From an uncultured Ferrovum sp. (lineage in GTDB: Bacteria; Pseudomonadota; Gammaproteobacteria; Burkholderiales; Ferrovaceae), in the NCBI GenBank assembly GCA_903909215.1, contig CAIVUX010000003.1, forward strand, positions 1 through 47,383: a stretch of DNA of 47,383 nucleotides. Direction: 5' to 3'. Both the position numbers and the translations under genes were made by a program. Of the stretch, positions 36,139 through 45,870 are shown piece after piece. The notes beneath the pieces were generated by a model. It was not told where the DNA came from and ran no database searches. It worked only from the letters and a program-made list of their open reading frames with translations. Positions within the stretch are counted from its first letter, which is position 1, and each line of letters starts with the position of its first letter.

Positions 36139-38100
36139 TTGAACATTCGTCATTACTTGGCTATTTTTGCCAATGCATTACCACTTTTCCTAAGTTTTAT
36201 GTCGGCGCCCACTTCTGCCGCGGAACCCACAGATTCTGCTGCCGCCTTGCCGCTTATTACCGTATCGGCTTCACGCTTCGATGAATCGCTTGGGCAGACG
36301 CTGCCACAAACCACACTCATTACCCACACTGCAATCGAAAAAAGTGGTTTAACCGATGTTTCTCAAATTTTACAAAAACTGGGTAATGTGCCCACGCGCA
36401 TTAACCTAACGGGCGCTCAGGATTTATCCATAGATTTACGGGGCTATGGCGCCACCAGTGACAACAATGTGGTTATTCTTCTGGATGGGGTTCGCTTATC
36501 TGAAATTGAGCAAGCCACTGCGCGCGTTTCCATGATTCCAGTAGAAACCATTGATCACATTGAAATTATTCGCGGTGGTTCTAGCGTACTTTATGGCGAA
36601 GGTGCAACAAGCGGCGTGATTAACATCGTAAGCCGAAAACGTTTAGACGATCTGGCTACGGTGTCTGCAGGCTTGGGCAGCTTTTCCACGCAGGAAAGCA
36701 GCGCTTATGTTTCAAAACAAAATGGGGCAGTCTCTATTGCCGCTTACGGAAAAACGCTGAACACCGATAACTATCGCCAGAACAATCAGGCGCAAATACG
36801 CTCCGGTGGCGCAGCGGTGCAATATCAGCCGCAACCCAATACTCTTTTGGGCATGCGCCTTTACACCGACCAAGAGGCCACTCATTTGCCCGGACCATTA
36901 ACACTGGCTCAGTTTCAACAGAACCCACAACAGTCCATTAACCCCAACGATTATGGCACCACCAGCGGCAACACCGTCACCCTATTCGGCTCTACGCTGA
37001 TTCAAAACACCGAGTTGGCGGTGGACATTAACGCGCGCAACAAACAGGCCAACAGCGTTCTGCCCAGTCTTGGGGGCAGCACAAACAGTTCAGCCCATTA
37101 CTTTGGTGTTTCACCGCGGGCCAAAATTCATGATTTGTTAGTCGCGGGAAATGATTTGTCCTTCGGCATGGATCTTTCACGTTGGGACCGTACCTACTCG
37201 TCAATCTACCCCGCCTATCCCGCCTTTTCTACCATTGATGAATCCCTTGTTCAAAACAGTCTTGCCGCCTATTTTAGAGACGATTGGACGCTTAGCCCCA
37301 GCAATCGCCTCACAATGGGCGCTCGCCTGGAAAACATCCAAAAGGAAGTGGTTCACTTTAACGGGGCGGGAGCCAGCCCCAACACACGTAACGCCTTAAG
37401 TGCTGTTGAGCTTCAATACACCCATTCATGGAGCAGTACTATGGAGGCCTATGCGCGCACAGGTCAAAGCTATCGAGTGCCCAATATTGATGACTTGCGT
37501 GGTGCGGCCGCCAGCTTGTTGCCGCAAACCGCCCTAGACTTCGAATTGGGGCTGAGCTTTCAGCGTTTGTCTCCCAGCAACGCCACATTGCGTGTTTTTA
37601 GAAGCGATATTCACAACGAATTGGCCTACGACCCCGTTCAATATACCAATGTTAATTTAGCGCCCACGCAGCGCGAGGGGGTGGAGTTGGAAGGGCGCTA
37701 TCAAGCGGCATCAGGCATTGCCTTACGAGGGTCTTTGCAAGTGATTCGTGCCTTGTTTAGTCAAGGAGCCTATGCCGGCAATCGCGTCCCGCTGGTTCCC
37801 TCGTTTAACGCTCAATCGGGTATCGAATGGGAGGTCACCCCCAATCAGAGTGTGGACTTGTCTGCGCGATTGGTGGGTCCACAATATGTGGACTCTGACT
37901 TTACCAACACGCTGGCACAAATTCCCTTCTTCTGGACCGCAGACTTGCGCTACTCCAATAAGCTCTCGGCGCACTGGAGCATATCTATGTCTCTTAACAA
38001 TCTTTTAGACAGGAAGTATTACGATTACGCGAATAGTTACAGCGGGTACTACCCCTCACCCGGCCGCAATGGTGAAGTGCAATTAAAATATCACTTCTGA
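36139..38100 (+). CDS. btuB: TonB-dependent outer-membrane receptor, probable cobalamin receptor BtuB
   Basis: The 653-residue protein begins with a signal peptide (cut near SAA-EP), then a plug domain (ILQKLGNVPTRINLTG, DLRGYG, VILLDGVRL, IEIIRGGSSVLYGEGATSGVINI) at about residues 55-165, then a 22-strand-type barrel ending in VQLKYHF with the terminal phenylalanine. The start is a TTG at 36139 behind CAGGGAGA. The cobalamin riboswitch upstream supports B12 uptake as its job. Its end overlaps the convergent BtuM-like gene by ten bases. Confidence 0.9.
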   Translation: MNIRHYLAIFANALPLFLSFMSAPTSAAEPTDSAAALPLITVSASRFDESLGQTLPQTTLITHTAIEKSGLTDVSQILQKLGNVPTRINLTGAQDLSIDLRGYGATSDNNVVILLDGVRLSEIEQATARVSMIPVETIDHIEIIRGGSSVLYGEGATSGVINIVSRKRLDDLATVSAGLGSFSTQESSAYVSKQNGAVSIAAYGKTLNTDNYRQNNQAQIRSGGAAVQYQPQPNTLLGMRLYTDQEATHLPGPLTLAQFQQNPQQSINPNDYGTTSGNTVTLFGSTLIQNTELAVDINARNKQANSVLPSLGGSTNSSAHYFGVSPRAKIHDLLVAGNDLSFGMDLSRWDRTYSSIYPAYPAFSTIDESLVQNSLAAYFRDDWTLSPSNRLTMGARLENIQKEVVHFNGAGASPNTRNALSAVELQYTHSWSSTMEAYARTGQSYRVPNIDDLRGAAASLLPQTALDFELGLSFQRLSPSNATLRVFRSDIHNELAYDPVQYTNVNLAPTQREGVELEGRYQAASGIALRGSLQVIRALFSQGAYAGNRVPLVPSFNAQSGIEWEVTPNQSVDLSARLVGPQYVDSDFTNTLAQIPFFWTADLRYSNKLSAHWSISMSLNNLLDRKYYDYANSYSGYYPSPGRNGEVQLKYHF

Positions 38101-38666
38101 ACGTAAGCCTCTGGATGGCTTCGTAGGCGCAGTACCGTAATCACCGTGTGAAGCAACATGGCCGGCGCCATCCAGAAAAAGAAAGATTGCACAGTTTCAG
38201 GCAACCATGTCACCAGATAAATCCACAAACCCATGGGGCTGATGACGCCCTGTGGGTTCATCAGCAGATAAAAGCCGCCACTGGCAAAAAATTCAGCGGC
38301 CAAAATGCTGGTGAGGCTTAAAGCAAAGTAAGGCAATGTGGACCAACGGGGGGTATAGAGACTGGCAAAACGGCGTCCGGCCCACCACAGCACACTGTAA
38401 GCGGGCACCATAAACAGGTAGGCGGGAACAAAAGTCGCCTCCGTAACGCCACCCCAAGTCATGGCCACAAAATCAATGGTGGCCACCAACAGCAGGCCCG
38501 CTACCAGGAAAGTAGGCCGGCTCAGGTAAAACCCACCCAAGAAGAAAGCGGCCCATGTGGCGGGAGGCAGGTGCAACTGAGTGGCAAAATGCTGACTATG
38601 CGTGACGATGACCAGCACCGCAAGCACGGCGCCTAGGGCAAACAACTGTAGTTTGGAAAGCTTCAT
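38091..38666 (-). CDS. Multi-pass membrane protein, BtuM-like cobalamin transporter candidate
   Basis: The 191-residue protein has about six hydrophobic helices and a sequence pattern (LPPATWAAFFLGGFYL, TWGGVTEATFVPAYLF) that I recall from BtuM-type S-components for vitamin B12 in betaproteobacteria. It stands next to the riboswitch-controlled btuB. It has no cysteine at all; in Thiobacillus BtuM a cysteine near residue 80 binds the cobalt, and here residues 79-80 are F-V. The start at 38666 precedes MKLSKLQLFALG; a frame to 38801 adds unlikely residues. No ECF ATPase genes are near. Confidence 0.6.
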   Translation of the reverse strand: MKLSKLQLFALGAVLAVLVIVTHSQHFATQLHLPPATWAAFFLGGFYLSRPTFLVAGLLLVATIDFVAMTWGGVTEATFVPAYLFMVPAYSVLWWAGRRFASLYTPRWSTLPYFALSLTSILAAEFFASGGFYLLMNPQGVISPMGLWIYLVTWLPETVQSFFFWMAPAMLLHTVITVLRLRSHPEAYVQK

Positions 38667-38778
38667 ATTGGTTTTTCTAAGGGAGGGGTTGCTATTGATT
38701 GGAATAGTACCAGATTCCTTAAAATTCCTCCGGGTTTGGTACGGTATACTATTCCCCTCACTGTAAGGATGACTCTGC

Positions 38779-40536
38779 GTGACATCAGCGAAAAAAACCA
38801 TTCATAGCGCCGTACTCTACCGCCGTCTGCTGCGCTACGTGCTTCCCTACCGCTGGGAGTTTGTGGGTGCCATTGTGGCCATGGTGATTACCGCCGCCAC
38901 AGAACCCCTTCTGCCGGCCCTATTAAAACCCCTGTTGGACATGAGCTTTGTGCACAAAGACCCGCTCTGGATTCAGTGGGTTCCGGTCATGCTGATGGGC
39001 ATGTTTATAGTCCGTGGCATTGCCAACTTTATCTCAAAGTTCGCCATGAATTGGGTGGGCAATAAAGTGGTGATGGATTTGCGCGGCGAAATGTTTCAAC
39101 GTCTGTTGCAAATGCCCGTGCGCTATTACGACGAACGTCCGGGTGGGGTGATTATCTCTAAGCTGTTGTTTGATGCCGGGCAAGTCATGACAGCGGCCAC
39201 CACGGTCATTACCAATTTGGTCACCGACACCTTTGTGGTGATGGGGTTGCTGGGTTGGTTGGTATACCTCAATTGGCAACTGACCAGTATTACCTTACTG
39301 GCGGCACCTCCCATTGCATGGATCATGAAAAAATTCAACGCGCGCTTGCGCAGCGTCAGTCGCGACGGCATGGTGGCCATGGGTGCCATCACCACCGTAT
39401 TGGATGAGTCCATTAATTGCCAACGGGTGATTAAAGTGTTTGGCGGTGCTGAAGTAGAAACCGAACGCTTTCATCAGGCCAGCAACCGCGTACGCCGCAT
39501 CAGCATGAAGCAAGCGGCAGCCGGTGCTGCCAATGTGCCCTTGGTGCAGTTTTTTGCCGCTCTCTCGGTGGCGGCTATTATTTGGTTGGCCACACGCCAG
39601 GCCAACGCGGATGAAACCACGGTGGGTGGATTTGTCTCTTTCATCACCGCCATGATTATGTTGTTGGCCCCGCTTAAGCGCCTCTCTGACATCAGCGAAT
39701 CATTGCAGCGCGGCTTAGCCGCTTCAGAGAGCGTGTTTGATTTAATCGACCAAAAACCCGAAGAAGATCACGGCACGGTAGTGGTAGAGCGCGCGCATGG
39801 TGAATTGCAATTCGATCAGGTTTCGTTTTCTTATCCCAGCGGCAACCGCCCCGCCCTTGAAAATTTTAACCTGCTGATTCAACCCGGTGAAACCGTGGCC
39901 TTGGTGGGACAATCGGGCAGCGGTAAAACCACGCTGGCCAATCTCATTCCGCGCTTTTATCACCCCACTGCGGGCGCTATTCGCCTGGACGGCCATACGC
40001 TAGAATCTATGACGTTGGGTAGCCTGCGCGCCAACATCGCCTTGGTTAGTCAAGAAGTGGTGTTGTTCAACGACACCGTGGCGCATAACATTGCCTACGG
40101 CCCCTTGCGCAGTATTTCTATGGACCGCATTCGCGATGCTGCTCGTGCTGCTCATGCGCTGGATTTTATCGAGCAACTGCCTGATGGTTTTAATACTTTG
40201 GTGGGCGAGAACGGGGCTCGGCTTTCAGGTGGGCAGCGTCAACGCATTGCCATTGCGCGCGCCCTGTTAAAAAACGCGCCGATTTTAATTTTAGATGAAG
40301 CCACTTCGGCCCTAGACAGCGAATCGGAGCGCTCAGTGCAAGCCGCACTGGATGCGCTTATGAAAGGACGCACCACCTTAGTGATTGCGCACCGCCTATC
40401 CACTATCGAAAACGCAGATCGCATTGTGGTGCTACATGAAGGAAGAATTGTAGAAATGGGCACCCACAGCGAACTGCTGACTCGCAACGGACAATACGCC
40501 CGCCTACATCAAATGCAGCCGCTTAGCGCCATTTAA
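38779..40536 (+). CDS. msbA: Lipid A export ABC transporter MsbA
   Basis: Flips lipid A-core across the inner membrane. The 585-residue half-transporter has six membrane helices followed by an ATPase domain: Walker A GQSGSGKTT near residue 377, signature LSGGQRQR near residue 484, Walker B ILILDEATSALD near residue 503, H-loop AHRLST. The GTG start at 38779 follows AAGGA by nine bases. It starts the run of lipopolysaccharide genes to 44527. The end overlaps the convergent glycosyltransferase by 14 bases. Confidence 0.93.
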   Translation: MTSAKKTIHSAVLYRRLLRYVLPYRWEFVGAIVAMVITAATEPLLPALLKPLLDMSFVHKDPLWIQWVPVMLMGMFIVRGIANFISKFAMNWVGNKVVMDLRGEMFQRLLQMPVRYYDERPGGVIISKLLFDAGQVMTAATTVITNLVTDTFVVMGLLGWLVYLNWQLTSITLLAAPPIAWIMKKFNARLRSVSRDGMVAMGAITTVLDESINCQRVIKVFGGAEVETERFHQASNRVRRISMKQAAAGAANVPLVQFFAALSVAAIIWLATRQANADETTVGGFVSFITAMIMLLAPLKRLSDISESLQRGLAASESVFDLIDQKPEEDHGTVVVERAHGELQFDQVSFSYPSGNRPALENFNLLIQPGETVALVGQSGSGKTTLANLIPRFYHPTAGAIRLDGHTLESMTLGSLRANIALVSQEVVLFNDTVAHNIAYGPLRSISMDRIRDAARAAHALDFIEQLPDGFNTLVGENGARLSGGQRQRIAIARALLKNAPILILDEATSALDSESERSVQAALDALMKGRTTLVIAHRLSTIENADRIVVLHEGRIVEMGTHSELLTRNGQYARLHQMQPLSAI

Positions 40537-41263
40537 GCCACAGTTTGGCGTAACGGTAAAATGTAGCATGAGCATTGGTGACCGCAAGCAATAGCCCCTG
40601 ACCGCCATCTAAAAAACTTCGTCGCAAAATATAGGTTCTAAAAAAAGCCCATAGCCCATGCCCTGTAGCCCCCCATAAGCTGGCGCTTTCGCCGCGCACA
40701 TAGGATTGCTCGGCACCTAAGGTGGAATAGCGATTGGCTTTGCCAATGGCCTCTTCCAAACTGGTGTAGGTGTCATGTTGCAAAGGGCTGTGCAAGGTTT
40801 CCACGGCCCCATCGGTGAGCAAGCGTTCATGCACCAGATCATCAGAAAAACGTGCAGAGCCACGCCGGAACAGGCGCGTCACATAATCAGGCCACCAACC
40901 GCCATGACGCAACACGCGCCCACAATACCTTGAAGCACGCGGGATGCGGAAGGCGTTGGCAGCAGGAAACTTCATCACCGCTTCAATCTCGGTGCGCAAT
41001 TCTGGACTTACGGTTTCATCCGCATCTAAAGACAGCACCCAATCCCCACAGGCCAAATCAATGGCACGATTTTTTTGTGGGCCAAAGCCTGGCCAGTCGA
41101 AGGCTTCTTCCACACGGGCCCCTAGAGCGCGTGCTTTTTTAACGGTGGCATCGGTACTGCCGCCATCCAAAACAATGCGTTCGTCAGCCCAGGCCACGGA
41201 AGCCAAACAGGCTTCGATAGCCCGTTCTTCGTTGCGCGCAATTATCACCACTGAAAGTGTCAT
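40523..41263 (-). CDS. Family 2 glycosyltransferase, WaaE/KdtX-like
   Basis: The 246-residue protein has the GT-A start LSVVIIARNEERAIEACLASV, VLDGGSTDAT, the DxD-type SLDADE near residue 87 and the family-specific FGPQKNRAID and HGGWWPDYVTRLFRRG. Related WaaE enzymes add glucose to heptose I of the lipopolysaccharide core; the acceptor here is not proven. The ATG at 41263 overlaps the epimerase stop (ATGA), so the two are coupled. Confidence 0.85.
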   Translation of the reverse strand: MTLSVVIIARNEERAIEACLASVAWADERIVLDGGSTDATVKKARALGARVEEAFDWPGFGPQKNRAIDLACGDWVLSLDADETVSPELRTEIEAVMKFPAANAFRIPRASRYCGRVLRHGGWWPDYVTRLFRRGSARFSDDLVHERLLTDGAVETLHSPLQHDTYTSLEEAIGKANRYSTLGAEQSYVRGESASLWGATGHGLWAFFRTYILRRSFLDGGQGLLLAVTNAHATFYRYAKLWLKWR

Positions 41264-42264
41264 AGGTAATGGCTCCGATACCAAGAAACAAATTGTTGTA
41301 TCCCGACTTCCAATGAAGTTTGCGGCAACGCACCCACTGCTTCTGTAAGGCGTATGCCGTCGGCAAAAGTGGCTTCCACATCGCCCGCTTGCATGGGCAT
41401 GAGCTCTTGAATAGCCGCGCAGCCCAAATGCCGCTCCAATGTTTTAATCAGCACGCCCAAGGCCACGGGTTGTTGGTTACCGATATTATAAATCCGCCAT
41501 GGGGCGTTACTGCTGGCCGCGTCCGGTGCCGCGCGATTATATTCTGTGTTGGCGGTGGCGGGCTTTGTTAGCACGCGCACAATGCCCTCCACAATATCCT
41601 CCACATAGGTAAAGTCGCGCTGCATATGACCTTGGTTAAACACCGCAATGGGCTCGCCGGCCAAAATGGCGCGGGTAAATTTAAAGTACGCCATGTCGGG
41701 TCGGCCCCACGGACCGTATACGGTAAAGAAGCGCAACCCGGTGGTGGGGATATTAAACAAATGACTGTAGGCATGGGCCATCAGTTCGTTGGATTTTTTG
41801 GTGGCGGCATATAGGCTGGCGGGGTGATCCACCGCATCTCCCTCGCTCCAAGGCATATGGGTGTTGGTGCCGTATACGCTGGAAGAGCTGGCGTACACCA
41901 AGTGCTCCAAAGAGCTGTAGCGCGCCCCTTCTAAGATATTTAAAAACCCCGTGACATTAGAATTAATGTACGCGTGGGGGTTTTGCAAGGAATAGCGCAC
42001 ACCTGCTTGAGCCCCCAGATGCACCACATGGGTAAACCCCGCGCGCGCGAAGAGTGCTGTGATTGCCGCGCTATCCGCCAGGTCCAGCCGTTCAAAGCGA
42101 AAGCCCGGCTGACCCTGCAACTGTTTTAAGCGCGCTTCTTTTAGTGCCACGGCGTAATAATCGTTGAGATTATCAATACCCACTACAGAATGGCCCTGGG
42201 CCAAAAGGCGCCGCGCCACGTAAAAACCTATAAAGCCTGCTGCCCCAGTAATAAGAATTTTCAT
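41260..42264 (-). CDS. UDP-glucuronate 4-epimerase-type NAD-dependent epimerase
   Basis: The 334-residue protein is an extended SDR: GAAGFIGFYVARRLL (residues 7-21), HLGAQAGVRYSLQNP near residue 82 and the catalytic YAATKKSNE near residue 151. GAAGFIG with the AGVRYS segment and TVYGPWGRPDMA are typical of enzymes making UDP-galacturonate from UDP-glucuronate. It would supply a sugar acid for surface polysaccharide. It is coupled to the glycosyltransferase and divergent from waaC. Confidence 0.87.
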   Translation of the reverse strand: MKILITGAAGFIGFYVARRLLAQGHSVVGIDNLNDYYAVALKEARLKQLQGQPGFRFERLDLADSAAITALFARAGFTHVVHLGAQAGVRYSLQNPHAYINSNVTGFLNILEGARYSSLEHLVYASSSSVYGTNTHMPWSEGDAVDHPASLYAATKKSNELMAHAYSHLFNIPTTGLRFFTVYGPWGRPDMAYFKFTRAILAGEPIAVFNQGHMQRDFTYVEDIVEGIVRVLTKPATANTEYNRAAPDAASSNAPWRIYNIGNQQPVALGVLIKTLERHLGCAAIQELMPMQAGDVEATFADGIRLTEAVGALPQTSLEVGIQQFVSWYRSHYL

Positions 42265-42329
42265 GGGGAAATTTTAGCATGGCATACCCGCAGGTAGCCG
42301 CAAACCGCTGCACAGCCTAGAATGGCGGG

Positions 42330-43277
42330 ATGCGCCGAATTTTAATCATCAAAACCTCCTCCTTGGGGGATGTGGTTCACGCTTTGCCCGCCGTGACGGA
42401 CATTGCCCATCATTGCCCCGACATCACCATCGATTGGTTGGTGGAAGAACCTTTCGCAGCCATTCCTCGCCTGCACCCTGCCGTGTGCCGCATTATTCCC
42501 GTGGCCACACGCCGTTGGCGTCATCGGCCATGGGCGCGCACCACACGTCAGGACCTCCTGGAATTGCATAAAGCCTTACACGTTCACCATTACGATCTCA
42601 CGCTGGATTTACAAGGACTGATTAAAAGCGCACTGCTGTCTTGGTTAACACCCGCACATCGCGTGGGGTTGAGTTGGTCCAGTGCCCGCGAACCCTTGGC
42701 CACCTTGGCGTACCAAGAAAAATTTGTAGTGCCTTGGCATTTGCATGCGGTAGAACGCAACCGCTTACTGGCTGCACAGGCCTTGGGTTACACACCCGAT
42801 GCCACTGTGCGTTATGGAATTACCTCTCCGCTCTCAGCGCCCCAATGGGCACCCAGCCATGGGTATGCAGTGCTGTTGCATGCCAGCAGTCGCGCAAAAA
42901 AAGAATGGCCGGAGAATCATTGGGTTGAATTAGGTCATCAACTAAACGCTCGTGGGTTGCGCGCTATTTTGCCTGGCGGCAATCGTGTGGAGCGCGAGCG
43001 CGCGCTTCGTCTGGCAGAAAAAATACCACAGGCGCAGGCCGCCCCCGCGATGGATTTGGCTCAAGTTGCAGCCCTACTGGCTCACGCACAGGCGGTGGTG
43101 GGTGTGGATACGGGTCTTACGCATTTGGCCACGGCCTTTAATCGCCCGGTGGTGGCCATTTATACCGCTACCGATCCACAGGCCACAGGGGTGTACGGCA
43201 GTGCTTGGGCGGTAAATTGTGGCGGCAAGGGCTTAATACCCACCGTATCAGAAGTCATGCAAGCCCTACCATGTTGA
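42330..43277 (+). CDS. waaC: Lipopolysaccharide heptosyltransferase I
   Basis: Adds the first heptose to Kdo2-lipid A. The 315-residue GT-B protein starts RILIIKTSSLGDVVHALPAV, has DLTLDLQGLIKSALLSWL near residue 89 and the late GVDTGLTHLATAFNRPVVAIY near residue 251. A TAGAAT sequence lies only seven bases before the ATG. The stop overlaps the waaA start by seven bases. The gmhA and rfaE2 products upstream in the window make its donor. Confidence 0.93.
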   Translation: MRRILIIKTSSLGDVVHALPAVTDIAHHCPDITIDWLVEEPFAAIPRLHPAVCRIIPVATRRWRHRPWARTTRQDLLELHKALHVHHYDLTLDLQGLIKSALLSWLTPAHRVGLSWSSAREPLATLAYQEKFVVPWHLHAVERNRLLAAQALGYTPDATVRYGITSPLSAPQWAPSHGYAVLLHASSRAKKEWPENHWVELGHQLNARGLRAILPGGNRVERERALRLAEKIPQAQAAPAMDLAQVAALLAHAQAVVGVDTGLTHLATAFNRPVVAIYTATDPQATGVYGSAWAVNCGGKGLIPTVSEVMQALPC

Positions 43278-44527
43278 CTACCTTACGCCGCTACAGTGCT
43301 TTGCTGGTTGTGCTGCTGCCCTTTGCATTTTTGCGCCTGCTCTGGCGCAGCCGGCTTGATGCGCGCTATCGTCAACATTGGGCCGAACGGCTGGGTTATT
43401 ACCCCCTACATCCACAAAAACCCATCATTTGGTTGCATGCTGTATCGGTGGGCGAAACACGTGCTGCTACTATTTTGGTGCCCCTGCTGCGCACCCATTA
43501 CCCGCAGCATCAACTGCTTATCACGCACATGACCCCCACAGGACGCGCCACCTCGCCTGAATTGAATGGGGATGTATTGCGCGCCTATTTACCCTATGAT
43601 CTGCCTTCTGCAGTGGCGCGTTTTTTGGCGCATTTCAAACCAGCGTTGGGGTTGCTGCTTGAAACCGAACTCTGGCCCCACCTCATCGCCGCATGCCGCA
43701 ACGCTCAAGTTCCTCTGCTGCTGGTCAACGCGCGCTTATCTGAAAAATCGGCTGCGGGTTATCGTCGCCATCAACCCTTGGCAGGCAACACCTTGCGTGG
43801 TCTGTCTTTAATTGCCGCGCAAACCTTTAACGATGCGCAGCGCATTAAGGATTTGGGTGCGCAAGATGTGGTGGTGTCGGGAAATTTAAAATTTGACGCA
43901 CCCACTCCCAGCGCCAACCCCACCGATTTACCTTGTTGGAGCATCACGCGACCGGTATGGATGGCCGCCAGCACGCGTCCCGGCGAAGAGGCGCTGTTGC
44001 TAAACCTGCTGCCACGCTTAAATATTCCCAATGCCTTACTGGTATTGGTGCCACGCCACCCACAACGCTTTGCTGAAGTGGCCGCCTTGCTACAAGCCCA
44101 CGGTATTGACTTTGTGCGTCGCTCGGAAGGACGTCCTGTCCCCGATAATGTGCCGGTACTATTGGGCGACAGCATGGGTGAAATGTCCGCTTACTATCAA
44201 TCCGTGGATGTGGCTGTTATTGGTGGCAGTTTGCTGCCCTTTGGCGGACAAAACTTAATCGAAGCCACCGCCGTGGGTTGCCCTGCCATCGTGGGCCCGC
44301 ACACTTATAATTTTCATGATGCCGCCGATTTTGCCGTGGCGGCGGGGGCCGCTGTGCGTGTATTGCAGCCCAATGAATTGCTGACCGTACTGCCGGACCT
44401 ATTGGGCAATCATGAGCTGCGCCAACGCATGGGCGATGCGGGCCGTCACTTCACGCTAGCCCATCGCGGTGCGGCACAAAATATTCTCACCCTCATTCAA
44501 CGCTTTCTCCCTGTACGTCATGAGTAA
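43271..44527 (+). CDS. waaA: Kdo transferase (3-deoxy-D-manno-octulosonic acid transferase)
   Basis: Adds Kdo to lipid A precursor at the inner membrane. The 418-residue protein has an N-terminal anchor (YSALLVVLLPFAFLRLLW), HAVSVGETRAA with the catalytic glutamate near residue 60, LLLETELWPHLI near residue 133 and GGSLLPFGGQNLIEA near residue 317. The ATG at 43271 is inside the waaC end. It overlaps greB by eight bases. Confidence 0.94.
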   Translation: MLTTLRRYSALLVVLLPFAFLRLLWRSRLDARYRQHWAERLGYYPLHPQKPIIWLHAVSVGETRAATILVPLLRTHYPQHQLLITHMTPTGRATSPELNGDVLRAYLPYDLPSAVARFLAHFKPALGLLLETELWPHLIAACRNAQVPLLLVNARLSEKSAAGYRRHQPLAGNTLRGLSLIAAQTFNDAQRIKDLGAQDVVVSGNLKFDAPTPSANPTDLPCWSITRPVWMAASTRPGEEALLLNLLPRLNIPNALLVLVPRHPQRFAEVAALLQAHGIDFVRRSEGRPVPDNVPVLLGDSMGEMSAYYQSVDVAVIGGSLLPFGGQNLIEATAVGCPAIVGPHTYNFHDAADFAVAAGAAVRVLQPNELLTVLPDLLGNHELRQRMGDAGRHFTLAHRGAAQNILTLIQRFLPVRHE

Positions 44528-45074
44528 AGCCTTTACGCGCGAATCCGATGGCGAGGATGATGATGAACTGCAGAGCGCGCCCAGCCTGCCCGCGGGTGCA
44601 CCCAACTACATTACACCCGCCGGTTATGCCCATCTGAGGGCTGAGTTTGAACAACTGTTGCGCGTGGAGCGCCCCAAAACGGTGGAAATCGTATCCTGGG
44701 CGGCTTCTAATGGCGATCGCTCAGAAAATGGTGATTACATTTATGGCAAGCGCCGCTTGCGCGAAATCGACCGACGTCTGCGTTTTTTAACCAAACGCCT
44801 AGAAGCGGCACAAGTGGTGGACCCCCTGCAGCAAAAAGGCAATGGCCAAATATTTTTTGGGGCTACGGTGGTGTTGCGGGATGAAGAGGATGCGTTACAG
44901 ACCTATCGCATTGTGGGAGTAGATGAAACGGATTTTGCGCGCGGTTGGATTAGTTGGGTTTCGCCCATTGCGCGCGCATTGCTCAAAGCGCGCGAGGGCG
45001 ACACGGTAAAGTTTCAAAGCCCAGCCGGCATCCGTCAGGTAGAAATTGAATCAGTGGAATACCGCGTGGAGTAA
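44520..45074 (+). CDS. greB: Transcription elongation factor GreB
   Basis: Rescues backtracked RNA polymerase by inducing transcript cleavage. The 184-residue protein has the N-terminal coiled coil with the acidic tip GDRSENGDYIYGKRRL (near residues 67-82) and a C-terminal FKBP-like domain (VVLRDEEDALQTYRIVG, ISWVSPIARALL). An N-terminal stretch of about 25 acidic residues (DGEDDDELQ) is an extension compared with E. coli GreB. The ATG at 44520 overlaps waaA by eight bases. Confidence 0.92.
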   Translation: MSKAFTRESDGEDDDELQSAPSLPAGAPNYITPAGYAHLRAEFEQLLRVERPKTVEIVSWAASNGDRSENGDYIYGKRRLREIDRRLRFLTKRLEAAQVVDPLQQKGNGQIFFGATVVLRDEEDALQTYRIVGVDETDFARGWISWVSPIARALLKAREGDTVKFQSPAGIRQVEIESVEYRVE

Positions 45075-45097
45075 TCCTGCGCGTTAGGTTGATTGCA

Positions 45098-45748
45098 TTA
45101 AAACGTAAAGCGTTCCGGTTGTGCGGCATTGTGCAAAGGAGGCACCACGGTCTCAAACAACACCTGCGCGGGTGTTGACAGACCATCCACGCTTTTCACC
45201 CAGCGCGTGGCTTTCATGGCTGGGGCATCGCCCACAATGGCGATTAAGCGCCCACCGGGAGCCAGTAAATCAAAAAAGGCTTGAGGAACAGTTGGCAAGG
45301 AGCCTGTAATAACAATGGCATCCCATAGCTGTTCCGACATCCAGCCCCGTGCGGCATCCGCCACTTCCACGGTTACACTCTTGTAAGACGACAGTTTTTG
45401 CTTGGCGGCGGCGGCCAAATCGGGATGAATTTCGATGGTGGTGACGCAATGCGCCAAACGGCTCATGAGCGCTGCCATGTAACCGCTGCCCGTACCCACT
45501 TCTAGCACCCAATCCGTAGGTTGCAGGTGTAATTCTTGAATCAATCGGGCCTCTAGCTTAGGCGAGAGCATATGCTCGCCATGCTCAAGGGGCAGTTCCA
45601 TGTCCACAAAAGCCAGGCTTCGCCATGGGGAGGGTACAAAATCTTCGCGGCGCACCGTGTAGAGCAAATCCAGAATGGTGGTGTTGAGCACGTCCCAGGG
45701 ACGAATTTGCTGTTCTACCATGTTAAAACGGGCTTGTTCGATGTTCAT
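45098..45748 (-). CDS. pcm: Protein-L-isoaspartate O-methyltransferase
   Basis: Methylates isoaspartyl residues for repair of aged proteins. The 216-residue protein has the AdoMet motif VLEVGTGSGYMAAL near residue 81, LEHGEHMLSPKLEARLIQ near residue 58 and the late GGRLIAIVG. The ATG at 45748 (MNIEQARFNMVEQQIRPWDV) is the family start; upstream codons to 45823 are unlikely. It is convergent with greB over a 23-base gap, the only such gap without a repeat or overlap in the window. Confidence 0.9.
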   Translation of the reverse strand: MNIEQARFNMVEQQIRPWDVLNTTILDLLYTVRREDFVPSPWRSLAFVDMELPLEHGEHMLSPKLEARLIQELHLQPTDWVLEVGTGSGYMAALMSRLAHCVTTIEIHPDLAAAAKQKLSSYKSVTVEVADAARGWMSEQLWDAIVITGSLPTVPQAFFDLLAPGGRLIAIVGDAPAMKATRWVKSVDGLSTPAQVLFETVVPPLHNAAQPERFTF

Positions 45749-45870
45749 GAATGCCACTCCAGAAGCCTTAGGTGTCGGAGGCACTAGTTTACCAAATTCT
45801 GCACGGCTCCCATAGCCTCTCAAAGGGCAAAATGACCCTTGTTCTTGATCAAGTCTTAACGCTCATGGAC

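Noticed and set aside
42318-42329. TAGAAT as the waaC promoter -10
   Set aside because: It is only seven bases from the start codon and has no -35, so it would require a leaderless message; unsupported.
45845-45854. FNR-like CTTGATCAAG upstream of dctA
   Set aside because: The half-sites abut with no four-base spacer, so it does not fit FNR.
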